Source: an uncultured Oscillospiraceae bacterium
Lineage (GTDB): Bacteria > Bacillota > Clostridia > Oscillospirales > Oscillospiraceae
Direction of reading: 5' to 3'
DNA: 64,000 nt
Assembly (NCBI GenBank): GCA_910588625.1
Contig: CAJUQN010000007.1
Coordinates: 1 to 64,000 of the forward strand
Made by a program: the position numbers and the translations under genes. The notes under the pieces are model-generated. The model saw only the letters and a list, made by a program, of their open reading frames with translations, was not told the origin of the DNA and did no database searches. Position 1 is the first letter of the stretch; each line of letters opens with the position of its first letter. Positions 48,604-57,244 of the stretch are shown in pieces.

Positions 48604-49292
48604 TCCTGCCCCTCCTTGACCCCCAACCGATCTCGAATCAGCCCCAATAGAAGCTGGAAACTCCCTTCTAGGTCCAGATCGGTGGTATCAGCTAGCACCG
48701 CATCCTCCGCCTGTTTCAAGGGCGCCGTTTCCCGCTCTGTATCCCGGCGGTCACGCTCAATCACTTCGCGCAGGACTTGGTCAAAATCGGTATGCTGGCC
48801 CTGCTCTAAAAGCTCCTGGTAGCGACGCTTTGCCCTGGCTTCCGGCGCAGCGGTGAGGTATATCTTCAAATCCGCATCAGGCAGGACCACCGTACCGATA
48901 TCTCGACCATCCATGATAACACTGTGTTCCCGCGCAGCTTTGCGCTGCATCTCCATCAAAAAATCCCGCACCACCGGGATAAGAGCCACTTTAGAAGCGC
49001 AGGCGGACACCTCGTTTTGCCGGATGGCCGCCGTCACATCCTCCCCATTCAAGTACATACGCTGGAGCCCATCCTTCCCATAGCCCATAGTGATGGTCAG
49101 CTGAGGCAGTATCGCCGCCACCTGGGCAACGTCCGACAGGTCGGTCCCTTGACGGAGCCCGGCCAATCCTACCGTACGATAGATGGCCCCGGTATCCACG
49201 TAAAGGAAGCCCAACTCCTGGGCCAGACGCTTTGCCAACGTCGATTTTCCCGCGCCCGACGGCCCGTCAATGGCGATACTGCGATGATTCAT
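48600..49292 (-). CDS. cmk: Cytidylate kinase
   Basis: Cmk phosphorylates CMP and dCMP. The 230-residue protein has the P-loop DGPSGAGKST at residues 9-18, the substrate region FLYVDTGAIYRTV, the MDGRDIGTVVLPDA block and the lid RRYQELLEQGQ. It begins 19 bp after the baiN stop and overlaps plsC by 4 bp. Confidence 0.96.
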   Translation of the reverse strand: MNHRSIAIDGPSGAGKSTLAKRLAQELGFLYVDTGAIYRTVGLAGLRQGTDLSDVAQVAAILPQLTITMGYGKDGLQRMYLNGEDVTAAIRQNEVSACASKVALIPVVRDFLMEMQRKAAREHSVIMDGRDIGTVVLPDADLKIYLTAAPEARAKRRYQELLEQGQHTDFDQVLREVIERDRRDTERETAPLKQAEDAVLADTTDLDLEGSFQLLLGLIRDRLGVKEGQE

Positions 49293-49311
49293 GGGACGAT
49301 CCCTTCCTTTT

Positions 49312-50562
49312 TTATATTCTATTTACCCTCTCCGCCGCAGCCAGACCCGCAACATAGCCTGTTGACCAGGCGATTTGCAAGTTGAAGCCACCGGTGTACC
49401 CATCCAAATCCAGCAGTTCTCCGGCGATAAACAGTCCTTTTGCCTTCTTGGATTCCATTGTTTTGGGGTCTACCTCGCCCACCGCCACGCCACCGCAGGT
49501 GACGACCGCCTCCTCCACTGGGCGCATACCGGTCAGAGAAATGGAGAAATCCTTTAATGTCTCCAATAGCTTCCGCCGCTGTTCCTTGCGGATGTCGTGG
49601 ACTTTGGTGTCTGCCGGGATGGCGGTGCGCTCCACTAACACCGATACCATGGATCGGGGGACCAGCCCGCCCAGGGCGTTGGCATAATCTTGGTTAGCCC
49701 GCGCTTCAAAATCCCGCAGGAGGCGGGCATCCAGCTTTTGTTCATCTAAGGCGGGTTTCAAATCAATGTGGGCTGTGTAATTGGTCTTTTCAAAGTTCAT
49801 ATGAGCGGAGGCGGACAGCACCAGCGGCCCCGACAGTCCAAAATGGGTAAATAACAACTCCCCTTGCTCCCGGAAGACCGTTCTATCTTTCTCGCCTTTC
49901 ACCCACAACTCCACATTTCGTAAAGATAGCCCTTGAAGTTTCGCACAGCAGGAATCATCCGACTCCAGCGGCACCAGCGATCCACGAATGGGTATGATGG
50001 AATGACCTGCCGACTGAGCCAGACGGTAGCCGTCTCCCGTTGAGCCGGTATGAGGATAGGAGGCGCCGCCAGTGGCAAGGATAAGCGCCTTACAGTCTTT
50101 CAGCTCCCCACCATGCTCTGCTTGGACGCCGCTCAGCCTCCCATCCTCAATGGTTAGACCGGTGATCCGATCCTGAACCAACTCCACTCCCTGGCGGCGC
50201 AATTCAAAAAACAGTGCGTCTACAATGTCCGCCGCCTTGTCGGAACAGGGAAATACTCGGTGTCCCCGCTCTGTTTTCAGTCGGACACCCATCCCCTCAA
50301 AAAAGGCCATGGTATCCGCTGGGCCGAAACGGCTAAAAGCGCTGTAAAGGAATTTTCCATTACGTGGAATCGAGGCCATTAAGGTTTCCCCAACGCAGTT
50401 GTTGGTGACGTTACAACGGCCCTTCCCGGTGATGTACAACTTCCGTCCCACCTTCTCGTTGGGTTCCAAAAGCAACACCTCCGCTCCAGACCGGGCCGCA
50501 GTAATAGCAGCCATCATCCCCGCTGCGCCTCCTCCTGCAACGATGACTTTATTTGTCCCCAT
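49312..50562 (-). CDS. BaiN/HI0933-family FAD-dependent oxidoreductase
   Basis: A 416-residue flavoprotein with the FAD Rossmann motif VIVAGGGAAGMMAAITAARSG at the N-terminus, the family signature KLYITGKGRCNVTNN, ILATGGASYPHTGSTGDGY and the C-terminal GELLDLDGYTGGFNLQIAW. Members include bile-acid-modifying BaiN and hypothetical enzymes; the substrate here is unknown. The ATG at 50562 gives the family N-terminus; upstream in-frame starts lie inside the end of the rpiR gene. The 14-bp overlap with rpiR supports coexpression. Confidence 0.88.
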   Translation of the reverse strand: MGTNKVIVAGGGAAGMMAAITAARSGAEVLLLEPNEKVGRKLYITGKGRCNVTNNCVGETLMASIPRNGKFLYSAFSRFGPADTMAFFEGMGVRLKTERGHRVFPCSDKAADIVDALFFELRRQGVELVQDRITGLTIEDGRLSGVQAEHGGELKDCKALILATGGASYPHTGSTGDGYRLAQSAGHSIIPIRGSLVPLESDDSCCAKLQGLSLRNVELWVKGEKDRTVFREQGELLFTHFGLSGPLVLSASAHMNFEKTNYTAHIDLKPALDEQKLDARLLRDFEARANQDYANALGGLVPRSMVSVLVERTAIPADTKVHDIRKEQRRKLLETLKDFSISLTGMRPVEEAVVTCGGVAVGEVDPKTMESKKAKGLFIAGELLDLDGYTGGFNLQIAWSTGYVAGLAAAERVNRI

Positions 50563-51421
50563 ACTCCACCTTTTCATATACCTGATACTCGTCCCAAATG
50601 CTCTCCAAGCGCTCAAAGGTAGCGGTGACCTCAGACGCCTTTTTCCGCCCCACTGCCACGATCAATGCGTTGATGATAGACAGGGGCGCCACCAGGGAAT
50701 CGGCAAAGGAGACCATGTCGCTCTTAGCCAGCAGACGGTAATTGGCCGTGTCATACAGCGGCGACATTTCGCTATCTGTAACAGCGATCACTGTTGCTCC
50801 CTGATCTCGGGCAAACTCCATGGCCCGCACGGAACGGGTGGAATATCGGGGGAAACTGATGCCGATAACTACATCACCCTCCCCTACCCGAAGCATTTGC
50901 TCAAACATTTCACTAGCCAAGCTAGTCTGCACCTGGCTGACATTGTCAAAAATCAGCTTGAAATAAAAGGCGAGGAAATCGGACAGCGCCGCTGAGGAGC
51001 GCACCCCCAGGATATAGATCCTGCGGGCACCCACAATGGCATTCACCGCCGCGGAAAAATCCTCCCGGTTCAGCTCATTCAGCGTCATGCGTAGCTTTTC
51101 GATGTCCGACTGTACCACCTTATCCAGCACATCCTGGGAGCCCAGCCGGTCATAAGACACCTCGATGCGCTGTACGGTAGTCAGCTTGCCCCGTATCATC
51201 TCCTGCATGGCCTTTTGCATGGCGGGATAGCCGTCATAACCCAGCTCTGCGGCAAAACGGACCACGGTGGACTCGCTGATCTGCACCGCCTGGCCCAGAC
51301 GTGCCGCCGTCATGAAGGCAGCTTTGTCGTAATTGTCCAGAATATAACGACCAATCAGCTTCTGCCCTTTGGAAAAAGTGCTCATTCTGCTCTGAATGAT
51401 AGTCAAAATGTCACGGCTCAT
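50549..51421 (-). CDS. MurR/RpiR-family regulator with SIS domain
   Basis: This 290-residue regulator has an N-terminal HTH of the RpiR type (about residues 1-77, AARLGQAVQISESTVVRFAAELGY) and a SIS domain (about 115-245, YILGVRSSAALSDFLAFYF) that binds phosphosugars. Genes controlled usually concern sugar or amino-sugar metabolism; the nearest genes here are baiN and cmk, so the regulon cannot be told. It heads the rpiR-baiN-cmk-plsC-ispH/rpsA unit. Confidence 0.92.
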   Translation of the reverse strand: MSRDILTIIQSRMSTFSKGQKLIGRYILDNYDKAAFMTAARLGQAVQISESTVVRFAAELGYDGYPAMQKAMQEMIRGKLTTVQRIEVSYDRLGSQDVLDKVVQSDIEKLRMTLNELNREDFSAAVNAIVGARRIYILGVRSSAALSDFLAFYFKLIFDNVSQVQTSLASEMFEQMLRVGEGDVVIGISFPRYSTRSVRAMEFARDQGATVIAVTDSEMSPLYDTANYRLLAKSDMVSFADSLVAPLSIINALIVAVGRKKASEVTATFERLESIWDEYQVYEKVEYGDK

Positions 51422-51537
51422 AACACAGCAACCCTACTCTCTTTCTATCCTCTCAAAGGTTGAGCAATGGAAAGCCCAACAGATGTATCATACCGTTTTG
51501 TGCTGGAAAATGCAAGGGGTTTTGAAAGTTTTCCTGC

Positions 51538-52230
51538 TCAATCCTGCAAGGATGCCAGCTCTGCCGCCGTGAGCGTGCGCCATTTCCCCAGCTTCAAGCT
51601 GCCCAAACGAACCTCTCCCTCCCGTACCCGCTGGAGTCGCTCCACTTTTAATCCGGCGGCTGCGCACATACGGCGCACCTGACGGTTTTTCCCCTGATGG
51701 ATGGCTATGGTGAGGGTGTTTGTCCCAGTCCGCTCTACCCGGTCGGCGGTGAGCGTATCCCCGCTATCCCGCACCGGAGCGGACAGGATCGGCAGTGCCC
51801 GGTCCACATCGCCTTGTACCCAAACCCAGTACTCCTTTTCTATCTCGTGGGAGGGGTGGGTCAGCCGATGGGTCAAATTTCCATCGTCGGTAAGCAAAAG
51901 CAACCCCTCCGAGTCCATATCCAGCCGGCCCACAGGCCACACACGGGCGTGGCAGTTTGCCACCAGCTGGACCGCAGTTTTCCGCCCCTTTTCGTCGGAC
52001 AGTGTGGTGACATACCCCCGAGGTTTGTTCAACATGATGTAAGTATGGCCCGCCGGAGTGACCAAGGGGACGCCGTCCACCTCTACCCGATCCTGAGCAG
52101 GGTCCGCCTTGTCCCCAAGCCCAGCCCGCTGGCCATTCACAGTCACCCGTCCGGCTAAAATGTACGCCTCTGCCCGGCGGCGGGAGCACACCCCCGCCGC
52201 TGACAGCAGTTTTTGTAGCCGTTCCTCCAC
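51538..52230 (-). CDS. 16S/23S rRNA pseudouridine synthase (RsuA/RluB family)
   Basis: This 230-residue protein has an N-terminal S4 RNA-binding domain (RLQKLLSAAGVCSRRRAE) and the pseudouridine synthase domain with the catalytic Asp104 in VGRLDMDSEGLLLLTDDG. The KNRQVRRMCAAAG block and Thr-Pro-rich end are typical of RluB. A GTG at 52230 with GGAG about 9 bases upstream is the start. It is the last gene of the scpA operon. Confidence 0.93.
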   Translation of the reverse strand: MEERLQKLLSAAGVCSRRRAEAYILAGRVTVNGQRAGLGDKADPAQDRVEVDGVPLVTPAGHTYIMLNKPRGYVTTLSDEKGRKTAVQLVANCHARVWPVGRLDMDSEGLLLLTDDGNLTHRLTHPSHEIEKEYWVWVQGDVDRALPILSAPVRDSGDTLTADRVERTGTNTLTIAIHQGKNRQVRRMCAAAGLKVERLQRVREGEVRLGSLKLGKWRTLTAAELASLQD

Positions 52231-52254
52231 TGCCGCCGCTCCTCTCTTTTGTAA

Positions 52255-53358
52255 TTACGCCGTGCCTCTCAACAGAGCCTTGATCCGTCCCCAAAAGGCC
52301 ATGGGCTCCCGTACATCCAGCCCTGTCCCGCTTTGTGCCACAAGGGGGACACGGACCACGACTTCATCATTTTCCTTCCAAACTGCCTCACCCAGCGGCT
52401 GCCCTGCCTCAACAGGTGCTTGAATGCAGCTTGTCAACGCTACATCCATGGTCAGCCCCTCCCCATCCTTCAGCGGGTATCCCACTTCCTCCTCAGTCAC
52501 TGCCGCCATTGTGGGGATTAGACTGCCTTGCACCGCTACCGAACCGAACACCTCCCCCTGCCTGCACAGCGCCTGCCTAGGGTAGGTTTGAAAGCCGTAA
52601 TCCAGCAACTTCATATGGTCGTTCCAGTCGTCCCCGTCGTTGAGAGTGACACAAATCAGCGTCTGTCCCTCCCGCGTAGCGGCGGAAACTAGCGTGCGCC
52701 CGGCCTTTTCCGTAAAGCCGGTCTTCATCCCCACACAGCCCTCATACCGGTAGAGCAGCTTATTGTGGTTCACAAAGGTTCGAGTCCCAATGGTGATGGA
52801 CCGGGTAGCGCAGATTTCCGCCACCGTCTCATTTTCAAGGCATGCCTGGGCCGCCAGCGCCATGTCGTAAGCGCTGGAATAATGCTTCTCGTTATTTAGC
52901 CCGCTGGGGTTGGCAAAAGAACTGTCCTTCATGCCCAGCTCCAGCGCCCGCTGATTCATCAGGGCAACAAACTCCGCCTCACTCCCTGCTGTGTGGCAAG
53001 CAATGGCCATGGCGGCGTCATTACCCGACTGGAGCAGAAGGCCGTACAGCAGACCCCGCAGGGTGATCTCCTCCCCTGCCTTGAGATAGATAGAGGATCC
53101 CTCGCTGCCCAGCCACTCCCCTTTTATGGAGACTACCTCATCCAAATCCTCCGCCCGCTCCACCGCCACCAGAGCGGTCATCAGCTTAGTAATGCTGGCA
53201 ATCAGCCGGGGCTGGCGGCTGTTCTGCTCATAGAGCACCCGCCCACTCTCAGCGTCCATGAGGATGGCGCTGGACGCATTGGTGCTTACGGCCTGGGCTG
53301 GTGGGCATATCAACACCAAAGCCATCAAAACGGCCAAGGCAAAGGTCCATTTTTTCAC
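52255..53358 (-). CDS. dacF: D-alanyl-D-alanine carboxypeptidase (DacF/PBP5 type)
   Basis: A secreted 367-residue low-molecular-weight PBP that trims pentapeptides in peptidoglycan. It has a signal peptide (about 1-23), SxxK at S55-K58 (SITK), SGN at 111-113 and KTG at 212-214, plus the PBP5 C-terminal domain. It starts with GTG at 53358; the GGGAG ribosome site is within the 3' arm of a 9-bp hairpin (53367-53394). Next to gerW and scpAB, it fits the sporulation-related DacF role, though that is context-based. Confidence 0.93.
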   Translation of the reverse strand: MKKWTFALAVLMALVLICPPAQAVSTNASSAILMDAESGRVLYEQNSRQPRLIASITKLMTALVAVERAEDLDEVVSIKGEWLGSEGSSIYLKAGEEITLRGLLYGLLLQSGNDAAMAIACHTAGSEAEFVALMNQRALELGMKDSSFANPSGLNNEKHYSSAYDMALAAQACLENETVAEICATRSITIGTRTFVNHNKLLYRYEGCVGMKTGFTEKAGRTLVSAATREGQTLICVTLNDGDDWNDHMKLLDYGFQTYPRQALCRQGEVFGSVAVQGSLIPTMAAVTEEEVGYPLKDGEGLTMDVALTSCIQAPVEAGQPLGEAVWKENDEVVVRVPLVAQSGTGLDVREPMAFWGRIKALLRGTA

Positions 53359-53366
53359 AAAAGGTC

Positions 53367-53394
53367 ACTCCCATCCGAATGCTCAGATGGGAGT
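53367..53394 (-). promoter_or_regulatory. Hairpin masking the dacF ribosome site
   Basis: ACTCCCATC (53367-53375) and GATGGGAGT (53386-53394) form a 9-bp stem with a 10-base loop. On the minus strand the 3' arm contains the GGGAG ribosome site 10 bases before the GTG start. No T-run follows. Confidence 0.55.
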
Positions 53395-53403
53395 AGTATG
53401 ACC

Positions 53404-53805
53404 TTATTCAGCCGGATTATCCTCAGCAGCCTTTTTGTCAATATAGCCGGTGACCCGCTCAAACATCTCGGGCACCAAGTCCACTACCCGGCTGACGGTG
53501 TCCCCCGGCGGCGGCGCTACGGGTAACAGACGGACGGAGCCGTCCTTTACCACCAGAAAGGCCACGGGGATGACGTTGACGCCAGCCCCGGCGCCACCAC
53601 CGAAATTCTTGGCCACGTTTTGAGTCTTTCCGAAGTCGGAGCCGCCGGTGGCAAAGCCGAAGGACAGCCGAGACACCGGGATCAGCGTCACTCCGTCCTG
53701 GGTGGTGATGGACTGGCCCACCACTGTGTTGGCGTCCACCATTTCCCGAATTTTATTCATGGTGGTTTGGAGCACTTCGTTGATGGGATGGTTGTTTTCA
53801 CTCAT
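53404..53805 (-). CDS. gerW: GerW (YtfJ) spore germination protein
   Basis: A 133-residue protein of the GerW family, needed for normal spore germination in Bacillus. Family blocks are INEVLQTTMNKIREMVDANTV, DGVTLIPVSRLSFGFATGGSDF and NFGGGAGAGVNVIPVAFLVV. The ATG at 53805, overlapping the DUF2953 stop by 4 bp, has AGGAGG upstream; an earlier in-frame start at 53856 lies inside the DUF2953 gene. The DUF2953-gerW order is conserved in sporeformers. Confidence 0.93.
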   Translation of the reverse strand: MSENNHPINEVLQTTMNKIREMVDANTVVGQSITTQDGVTLIPVSRLSFGFATGGSDFGKTQNVAKNFGGGAGAGVNVIPVAFLVVKDGSVRLLPVAPPPGDTVSRVVDLVPEMFERVTGYIDKKAAEDNPAE

Positions 53806-54431
53806 GACTTCACTGCCTCCTGTCTTTTTCCGGCGGGCTTCCCGCTCTTGATCCACGTTGTCAACATCTTCACACTGTAGCGCAAGCCCAATATCATGAT
53901 CTGTCCCACAGTCAGGGTAACCGCCGCCTGAATCTCTACCGTCGGCCGGGACGCGCCGTAATCCATGTCGATTTGGAAGGCGTGTCGCTTTACCTTGAAA
54001 TTATGGTCAAAAACCGGCCAAAGCATACCAAGCACCGCGTTAGCTTGTCCGTAACCCAAAGCAATTACGGCGGGGTCGCTGCCGCCCCAGATCAGCTGCA
54101 ATTCCAGGTTGTCAATGCGGATTTTCCGTTTCAACGCGCCGCAGAATTGTGCGATCACCGGCAGCAGCTGCTTTACCCTGGTTAAAGTACCGGGCTGGCC
54201 CTCCGAAGCGGGCTTTTTCTCCTTTAGCGGTTTTTCCTTCTTTGGCCTCTTCCCCGTTTTGGGCTTTTTTTCTTTCTTTGGTTTCATGGGGAGAATTTGG
54301 ATTTTGAACGGCCCCGCCAAAGCGATGGCGCACAATCCGGCCTGACCATATTGCACCCGACCGCCAATCCGAATCAGGGAGATGAGCCACAGCGCCAGCA
54401 GGATGATGAGCAGCACCTTCAAAAAGGTCAT
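53802..54431 (-). CDS. DUF2953 membrane protein
   Basis: This 209-residue protein has one N-terminal transmembrane segment (about 3-22), a basic Lys/Pro-rich linker (PKKEKKPKTGKRPKKEKPLK) and a C-terminal DUF2953 domain with NLELQLIWGGSDPAVIALGY. It sits between scpB and gerW, as usual in sporeformers. Its role is unknown; coupling to GerW suggests a spore function, which is inference. It overlaps scpB by 4 bp. Confidence 0.88.
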   Translation of the reverse strand: MTFLKVLLIILLALWLISLIRIGGRVQYGQAGLCAIALAGPFKIQILPMKPKKEKKPKTGKRPKKEKPLKEKKPASEGQPGTLTRVKQLLPVIAQFCGALKRKIRIDNLELQLIWGGSDPAVIALGYGQANAVLGMLWPVFDHNFKVKRHAFQIDMDYGASRPTVEIQAAVTLTVGQIMILGLRYSVKMLTTWIKSGKPAGKRQEAVKS

Positions 54432-55045
54432 GTACTCTCCTCCCCTATTGTGTCGCCTTTTTCCCCTGTCTCCGCCTCCTGCAAGCGGCGCAACGCGGAT
54501 TCCATCTCCATGGTCAGCTGCATATCCTCCTGACTGGCAGAGGCCAAGTCCGGCAAATCGTCCAGAGAGGCCAGTCCAAAGGAGCGCAGGAAGTTTTTGG
54601 TGGTCCGAAACTGCATGGGCCGCCCCGGCACTGCCAAACGCCCCGCCTCCCGAATGAGCTCCCGCTCCAGAAGAAGCCCCACGGTGTAGGAGCTGTCTAC
54701 CCCACGAATCTGCTCGATGTAGGCCCTGGTCACCGGTTGGAAATAGGCGATAATGGCCAGCACCTCAAGGGCGGGCTGAGACAGCTTGGCGGGCTTGCGG
54801 CTCTCCAGCGCCTTGCGGATATAGGGCGCCTGCTCCGGCGCGGAGCACATCTGCCAGCTGTTTTCCAGATGCACCAGCCGAATCCCCCTGCGGTCATAGC
54901 TATAAGAATCCGCCATACGCTGGCACACGCTGTCCACCGTCTCCCTGTCCTGCCCCAGGGTCAGGCAAAGACGTTCCACACTCATGGGGTCCCCTGCGGC
55001 AAAAAGGATGCCCTCAATGGCGCTTTCCAGCTCTTTTAATTCCAT
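54428..55045 (-). CDS. scpB: Chromosome segregation and condensation protein ScpB
   Basis: ScpB is the winged-helix kleisin partner of ScpA in the SMC condensin complex. The 205-residue protein has the family start ELKELESAIEGILFAAGDPM and the second winged helix PALEVLAIIAYFQPVTRAYIEQIRG. It starts 20 bp after scpA and has an acidic C-terminal tail. Confidence 0.96.
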   Translation of the reverse strand: MELKELESAIEGILFAAGDPMSVERLCLTLGQDRETVDSVCQRMADSYSYDRRGIRLVHLENSWQMCSAPEQAPYIRKALESRKPAKLSQPALEVLAIIAYFQPVTRAYIEQIRGVDSSYTVGLLLERELIREAGRLAVPGRPMQFRTTKNFLRSFGLASLDDLPDLASASQEDMQLTMEMESALRRLQEAETGEKGDTIGEEST

Positions 55046-55065
55046 TTGGACATCCTCCTCTCGTT

Positions 55066-55866
55066 TTAGTAGCTCTCAACTGTCACATCCACATCTCCCG
55101 GATCATCGTCCACCATACTGGTAACGGTGCAGTCCTCAGCCGTCCCAGCTAAGTGGATACAGTTGGCCTTGCACAGCTCTAAGATCGCCAGAAATGTGGC
55201 CACCACCTCGGAACGGCTCCGGCTGGTTTTGAACAGCGCCTTGAACCGGGCCACACCGAACTGGATAAGCCTATCCAAAATCGACCGGGCCTTGTCTGCT
55301 ACCGGGTAGGGCTCCCGGCCTACGATGCCCTCAAAAGCCGTCACAGGCGGGGGCAGCTTACTGTCCGTCCGGGTCAGCACCGAGCGCATGGCGGATAAAA
55401 TATCCGCTTTGTCGTGGACATAACAATAGGCCGTCTCCGCCTTCACCGGCTCGGGCTGCTTGGGAAGGTAATCCCGGCCAAATTCATAGCGCCCATTCAG
55501 CTGCTCCGTAACGTCCTTAATTTTCACATAGGCTTCCTGGCTTTTGTGCTCCTCCAGAGCGGCCATCAGCTCTTCCATCTCGCTTAGAGCCACATCGTCG
55601 TCGATGGACAGCAGCATCCGGGTCTTGATGTACACCAGGTGGGCCGCCATGGTGACAAACTCGCTGGCCACCTCCAAATTCAGCTCCTCCCGCTGGGCCA
55701 TCCAGGCCAGATATTGGTCCAGCAGGTCGGAAATCTGGATGTCGCGTATCTCAATTTTGTTTTTGCTCAACAGGTGCAGGATCAGGTCCAGGGGGCCGTC
55801 GAAGTCCTCCATGTCCTCCTGCTTGGCTTTCACCACCTTGTCCAGGTGGTAGATGGGGGCTTCCAT
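55066..55866 (-). CDS. scpA: Chromosome segregation and condensation protein ScpA
   Basis: ScpA is the kleisin of SMC-ScpAB. Start at the ATG at 55866, with GGGAGGGGAG just upstream; the ATG at 55884 lies before this site. The N-terminal block EDFDGPLDLILHLLSKNKI and the SDLLDQYLAWM helix are typical, and the C-terminal winged helix includes SRSEVVATFLAILELCK. A strong sigma-A promoter lies about 30 bases upstream, so it heads the scpA-scpB-DUF2953-gerW-dacF-rluB unit. Confidence 0.96.
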   Translation of the reverse strand: MEAPIYHLDKVVKAKQEDMEDFDGPLDLILHLLSKNKIEIRDIQISDLLDQYLAWMAQREELNLEVASEFVTMAAHLVYIKTRMLLSIDDDVALSEMEELMAALEEHKSQEAYVKIKDVTEQLNGRYEFGRDYLPKQPEPVKAETAYCYVHDKADILSAMRSVLTRTDSKLPPPVTAFEGIVGREPYPVADKARSILDRLIQFGVARFKALFKTSRSRSEVVATFLAILELCKANCIHLAGTAEDCTVTSMVDDDPGDVDVTVESY

Positions 55867-55893
55867 GGCTCCCCTCCCTTCCATAATAGGGAT

Positions 55894-55922
55894 ATTATAG
55901 CAAATTTTTTCTTAAAAAACAA
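55894..55922 (-). promoter_or_regulatory. Promoter of the scpA unit
   Basis: On the minus strand TTGTTT (55917-55922), 17-base spacer, TATAAT (55894-55899), about 28 bases before the scpA ATG. Confidence 0.7.
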
Positions 55923-56182
55923 GGGTGCGTCGTTGGCTTATAAGCGATAAAAATGCAACTTTAAAGAGGAGTCCTTAAAAAGCACAAGCCTACGACACCC
56001 CATAGAATTATATCAATGATGCCTACCAGGATCAGGAGCACTATCAAAAATATCAGCAGCGGACTTTTTGTCTGAGAGTATGAGGGGCTGGAGCCGCCTG
56101 TATAAACCCGTATTTTTGTCCAGGCACGATAGGCTTTCCCCGCGCCAATTCAGAAATTATCCCGTAAATCCCAATTTATCCC
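55923..56182. other. Gap between rnc and scpA with a hydrophobic minus-strand frame
   Basis: No convincing gene. On the minus strand a frame open from about 56147 to a TAA at 55971 would encode a polar stretch (TKIRVYTGGSSPSYSQ) and then a strongly hydrophobic segment (LLIFLIVLLILVGIIDIILW) and a short tail. It has no ATG or GTG before the hydrophobic part and no ribosome site, so it may be a remnant of a one-span membrane protein. Confidence 0.3.
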
Positions 56183-56854
56183 TCACCCATTCAGCCTTTC
56201 CAGCGCGGCCTTTGCCGCCATCTGCTCCGCTTCCTTTTTGGTGCGGCCCGCGCCTGTGCCGATCACCCTACCGTCTACTGACGCCTCCATCTCAAAGCTG
56301 CGGCAGTGGTCCGGGCCGCTCTCCCGCACCAGGCGGTAGCTCACCGCCGCCCCCGGCGTGCGCTGCACCAGCTCTTGGAGAGCGGTCTTGTAGTCCCGGT
56401 CAGCGGCCTTCTCCCGCTCCTTGTCCAGGATCAGCGCCCGGATGATGGGCCGCACCGCCTCCATACCCCCGTCCAGATAGACGGCGGCCAGCATGGCCTC
56501 GGTGGCATCCGCTAAAATGGAAGGCCGCTTCCGGCCTCCCCCAGCGTCCTCCCCCTTGCCCAAGCGGAGATATCGGCCCAGCCCCAGGCTCTGGGCCACC
56601 TCGTGCAGGCTGCCCTCGCACACCAAAGCGGCTCGGGTCCGAGTCAGCTCTCCTTCCGGCATATCCGGGTGCTTTTGGAACAGGTAATCCGCCACCACAA
56701 CCCCCAGCACGGAGTCGCCCAAAAACTCCAGCCGCTCGTTACTAGTCAACCCCGTGGTCCGATGCTCATTGGCATAGGAACTATGGGTCATGGCGTGCTC
56801 CAGCAGCCCCCGGTCCCGAAAGTGGTAGCCTAGCTTTTCTTCCAGTTCGTTCAT
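56183..56854 (-). CDS. rnc: Ribonuclease III
   Basis: RNase III cleaves double-stranded RNA in rRNA and mRNA maturation. The ATG at 56854 is chosen because GGAGGG lies just upstream and it gives the family N-terminus; a longer frame runs back into acpP. The 223-residue protein has the signature NERLEFLGDSVLG, the second active-site acidic block ADATEAMLAAVYLDGG, and a C-terminal double-stranded RNA-binding domain ending AGRTKKEAEQMAAKAALE. A terminator lies between acpP and this start. Confidence 0.95.
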   Translation of the reverse strand: MNELEEKLGYHFRDRGLLEHAMTHSSYANEHRTTGLTSNERLEFLGDSVLGVVVADYLFQKHPDMPEGELTRTRAALVCEGSLHEVAQSLGLGRYLRLGKGEDAGGGRKRPSILADATEAMLAAVYLDGGMEAVRPIIRALILDKEREKAADRDYKTALQELVQRTPGAAVSYRLVRESGPDHCRSFEMEASVDGRVIGTGAGRTKKEAEQMAAKAALERLNG

Positions 56855-56871
56855 AAAACCCTCCACCACGG

Positions 56872-56899
56872 AAAAAGCCCCGCCTTGGCGGGACTTTTT
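56872..56899 (-). terminator. Terminator between acpP and rnc
   Basis: AAAAAG-CCCGC pairs with GCGGG-CTTTTT (56872-56899) around a CAAG-type loop, giving a T-run on the minus strand about 18 bases before the rnc ATG. Confidence 0.75.
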
Positions 56900-56915
56900 G
56901 CCGTAACTCGCAAGC

Positions 56916-57149
56916 TCAGATATCCAGGTGCTCCTGCATGTATTTGTACAGGTCGCCCACCGTGACAATGGACTCGATGTCCTCACTGTCCATCTCCTCC
57001 ATGCCGAACTCCTCCTCTAGCGCCATGGACAAGTCCATCAGGTCCACAGAATCCGCACCCAGGTCATCCACAAAAGCGGTATCCTTGGTAATCGCGTCGG
57101 ACTCCACGCCGAATTGCTCGGCAATCAGCTTACACAGTTTCTCAAACAT
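56916..57149 (-). CDS. acpP: Acyl carrier protein
   Basis: A 77-residue acidic carrier protein for fatty-acid synthesis. The phosphopantetheine serine is in LGADSVDLMDLSMALEEEF at about Ser36. It has its own consensus promoter and follows plsX, the usual pairing in Firmicutes, though no fab genes are in the window. GGAGCTGCTCGA precedes the ATG. Confidence 0.96.
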   Translation of the reverse strand: MFEKLCKLIAEQFGVESDAITKDTAFVDDLGADSVDLMDLSMALEEEFGMEEMDSEDIESIVTVGDLYKYMQEHLDI

Positions 57150-57187
57150 ATTCGAGCAGCTCCTTTTATGTTGCTTTCATCAACATC

Positions 57188-57216
57188 ATAATAGGGACTT
57201 TAGCGCCCACTGTCAA
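57188..57216 (-). promoter_or_regulatory. acpP promoter
   Basis: On the minus strand a perfect TTGACA (57211-57216), 17-base spacer and TATTAT (57188-57193), about 38 bases before the ATG. I see no FapR-type operator. Confidence 0.8.
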
Positions 57217-57244
57217 TAGCATTTTTGACAATTTTTTTCTGATG

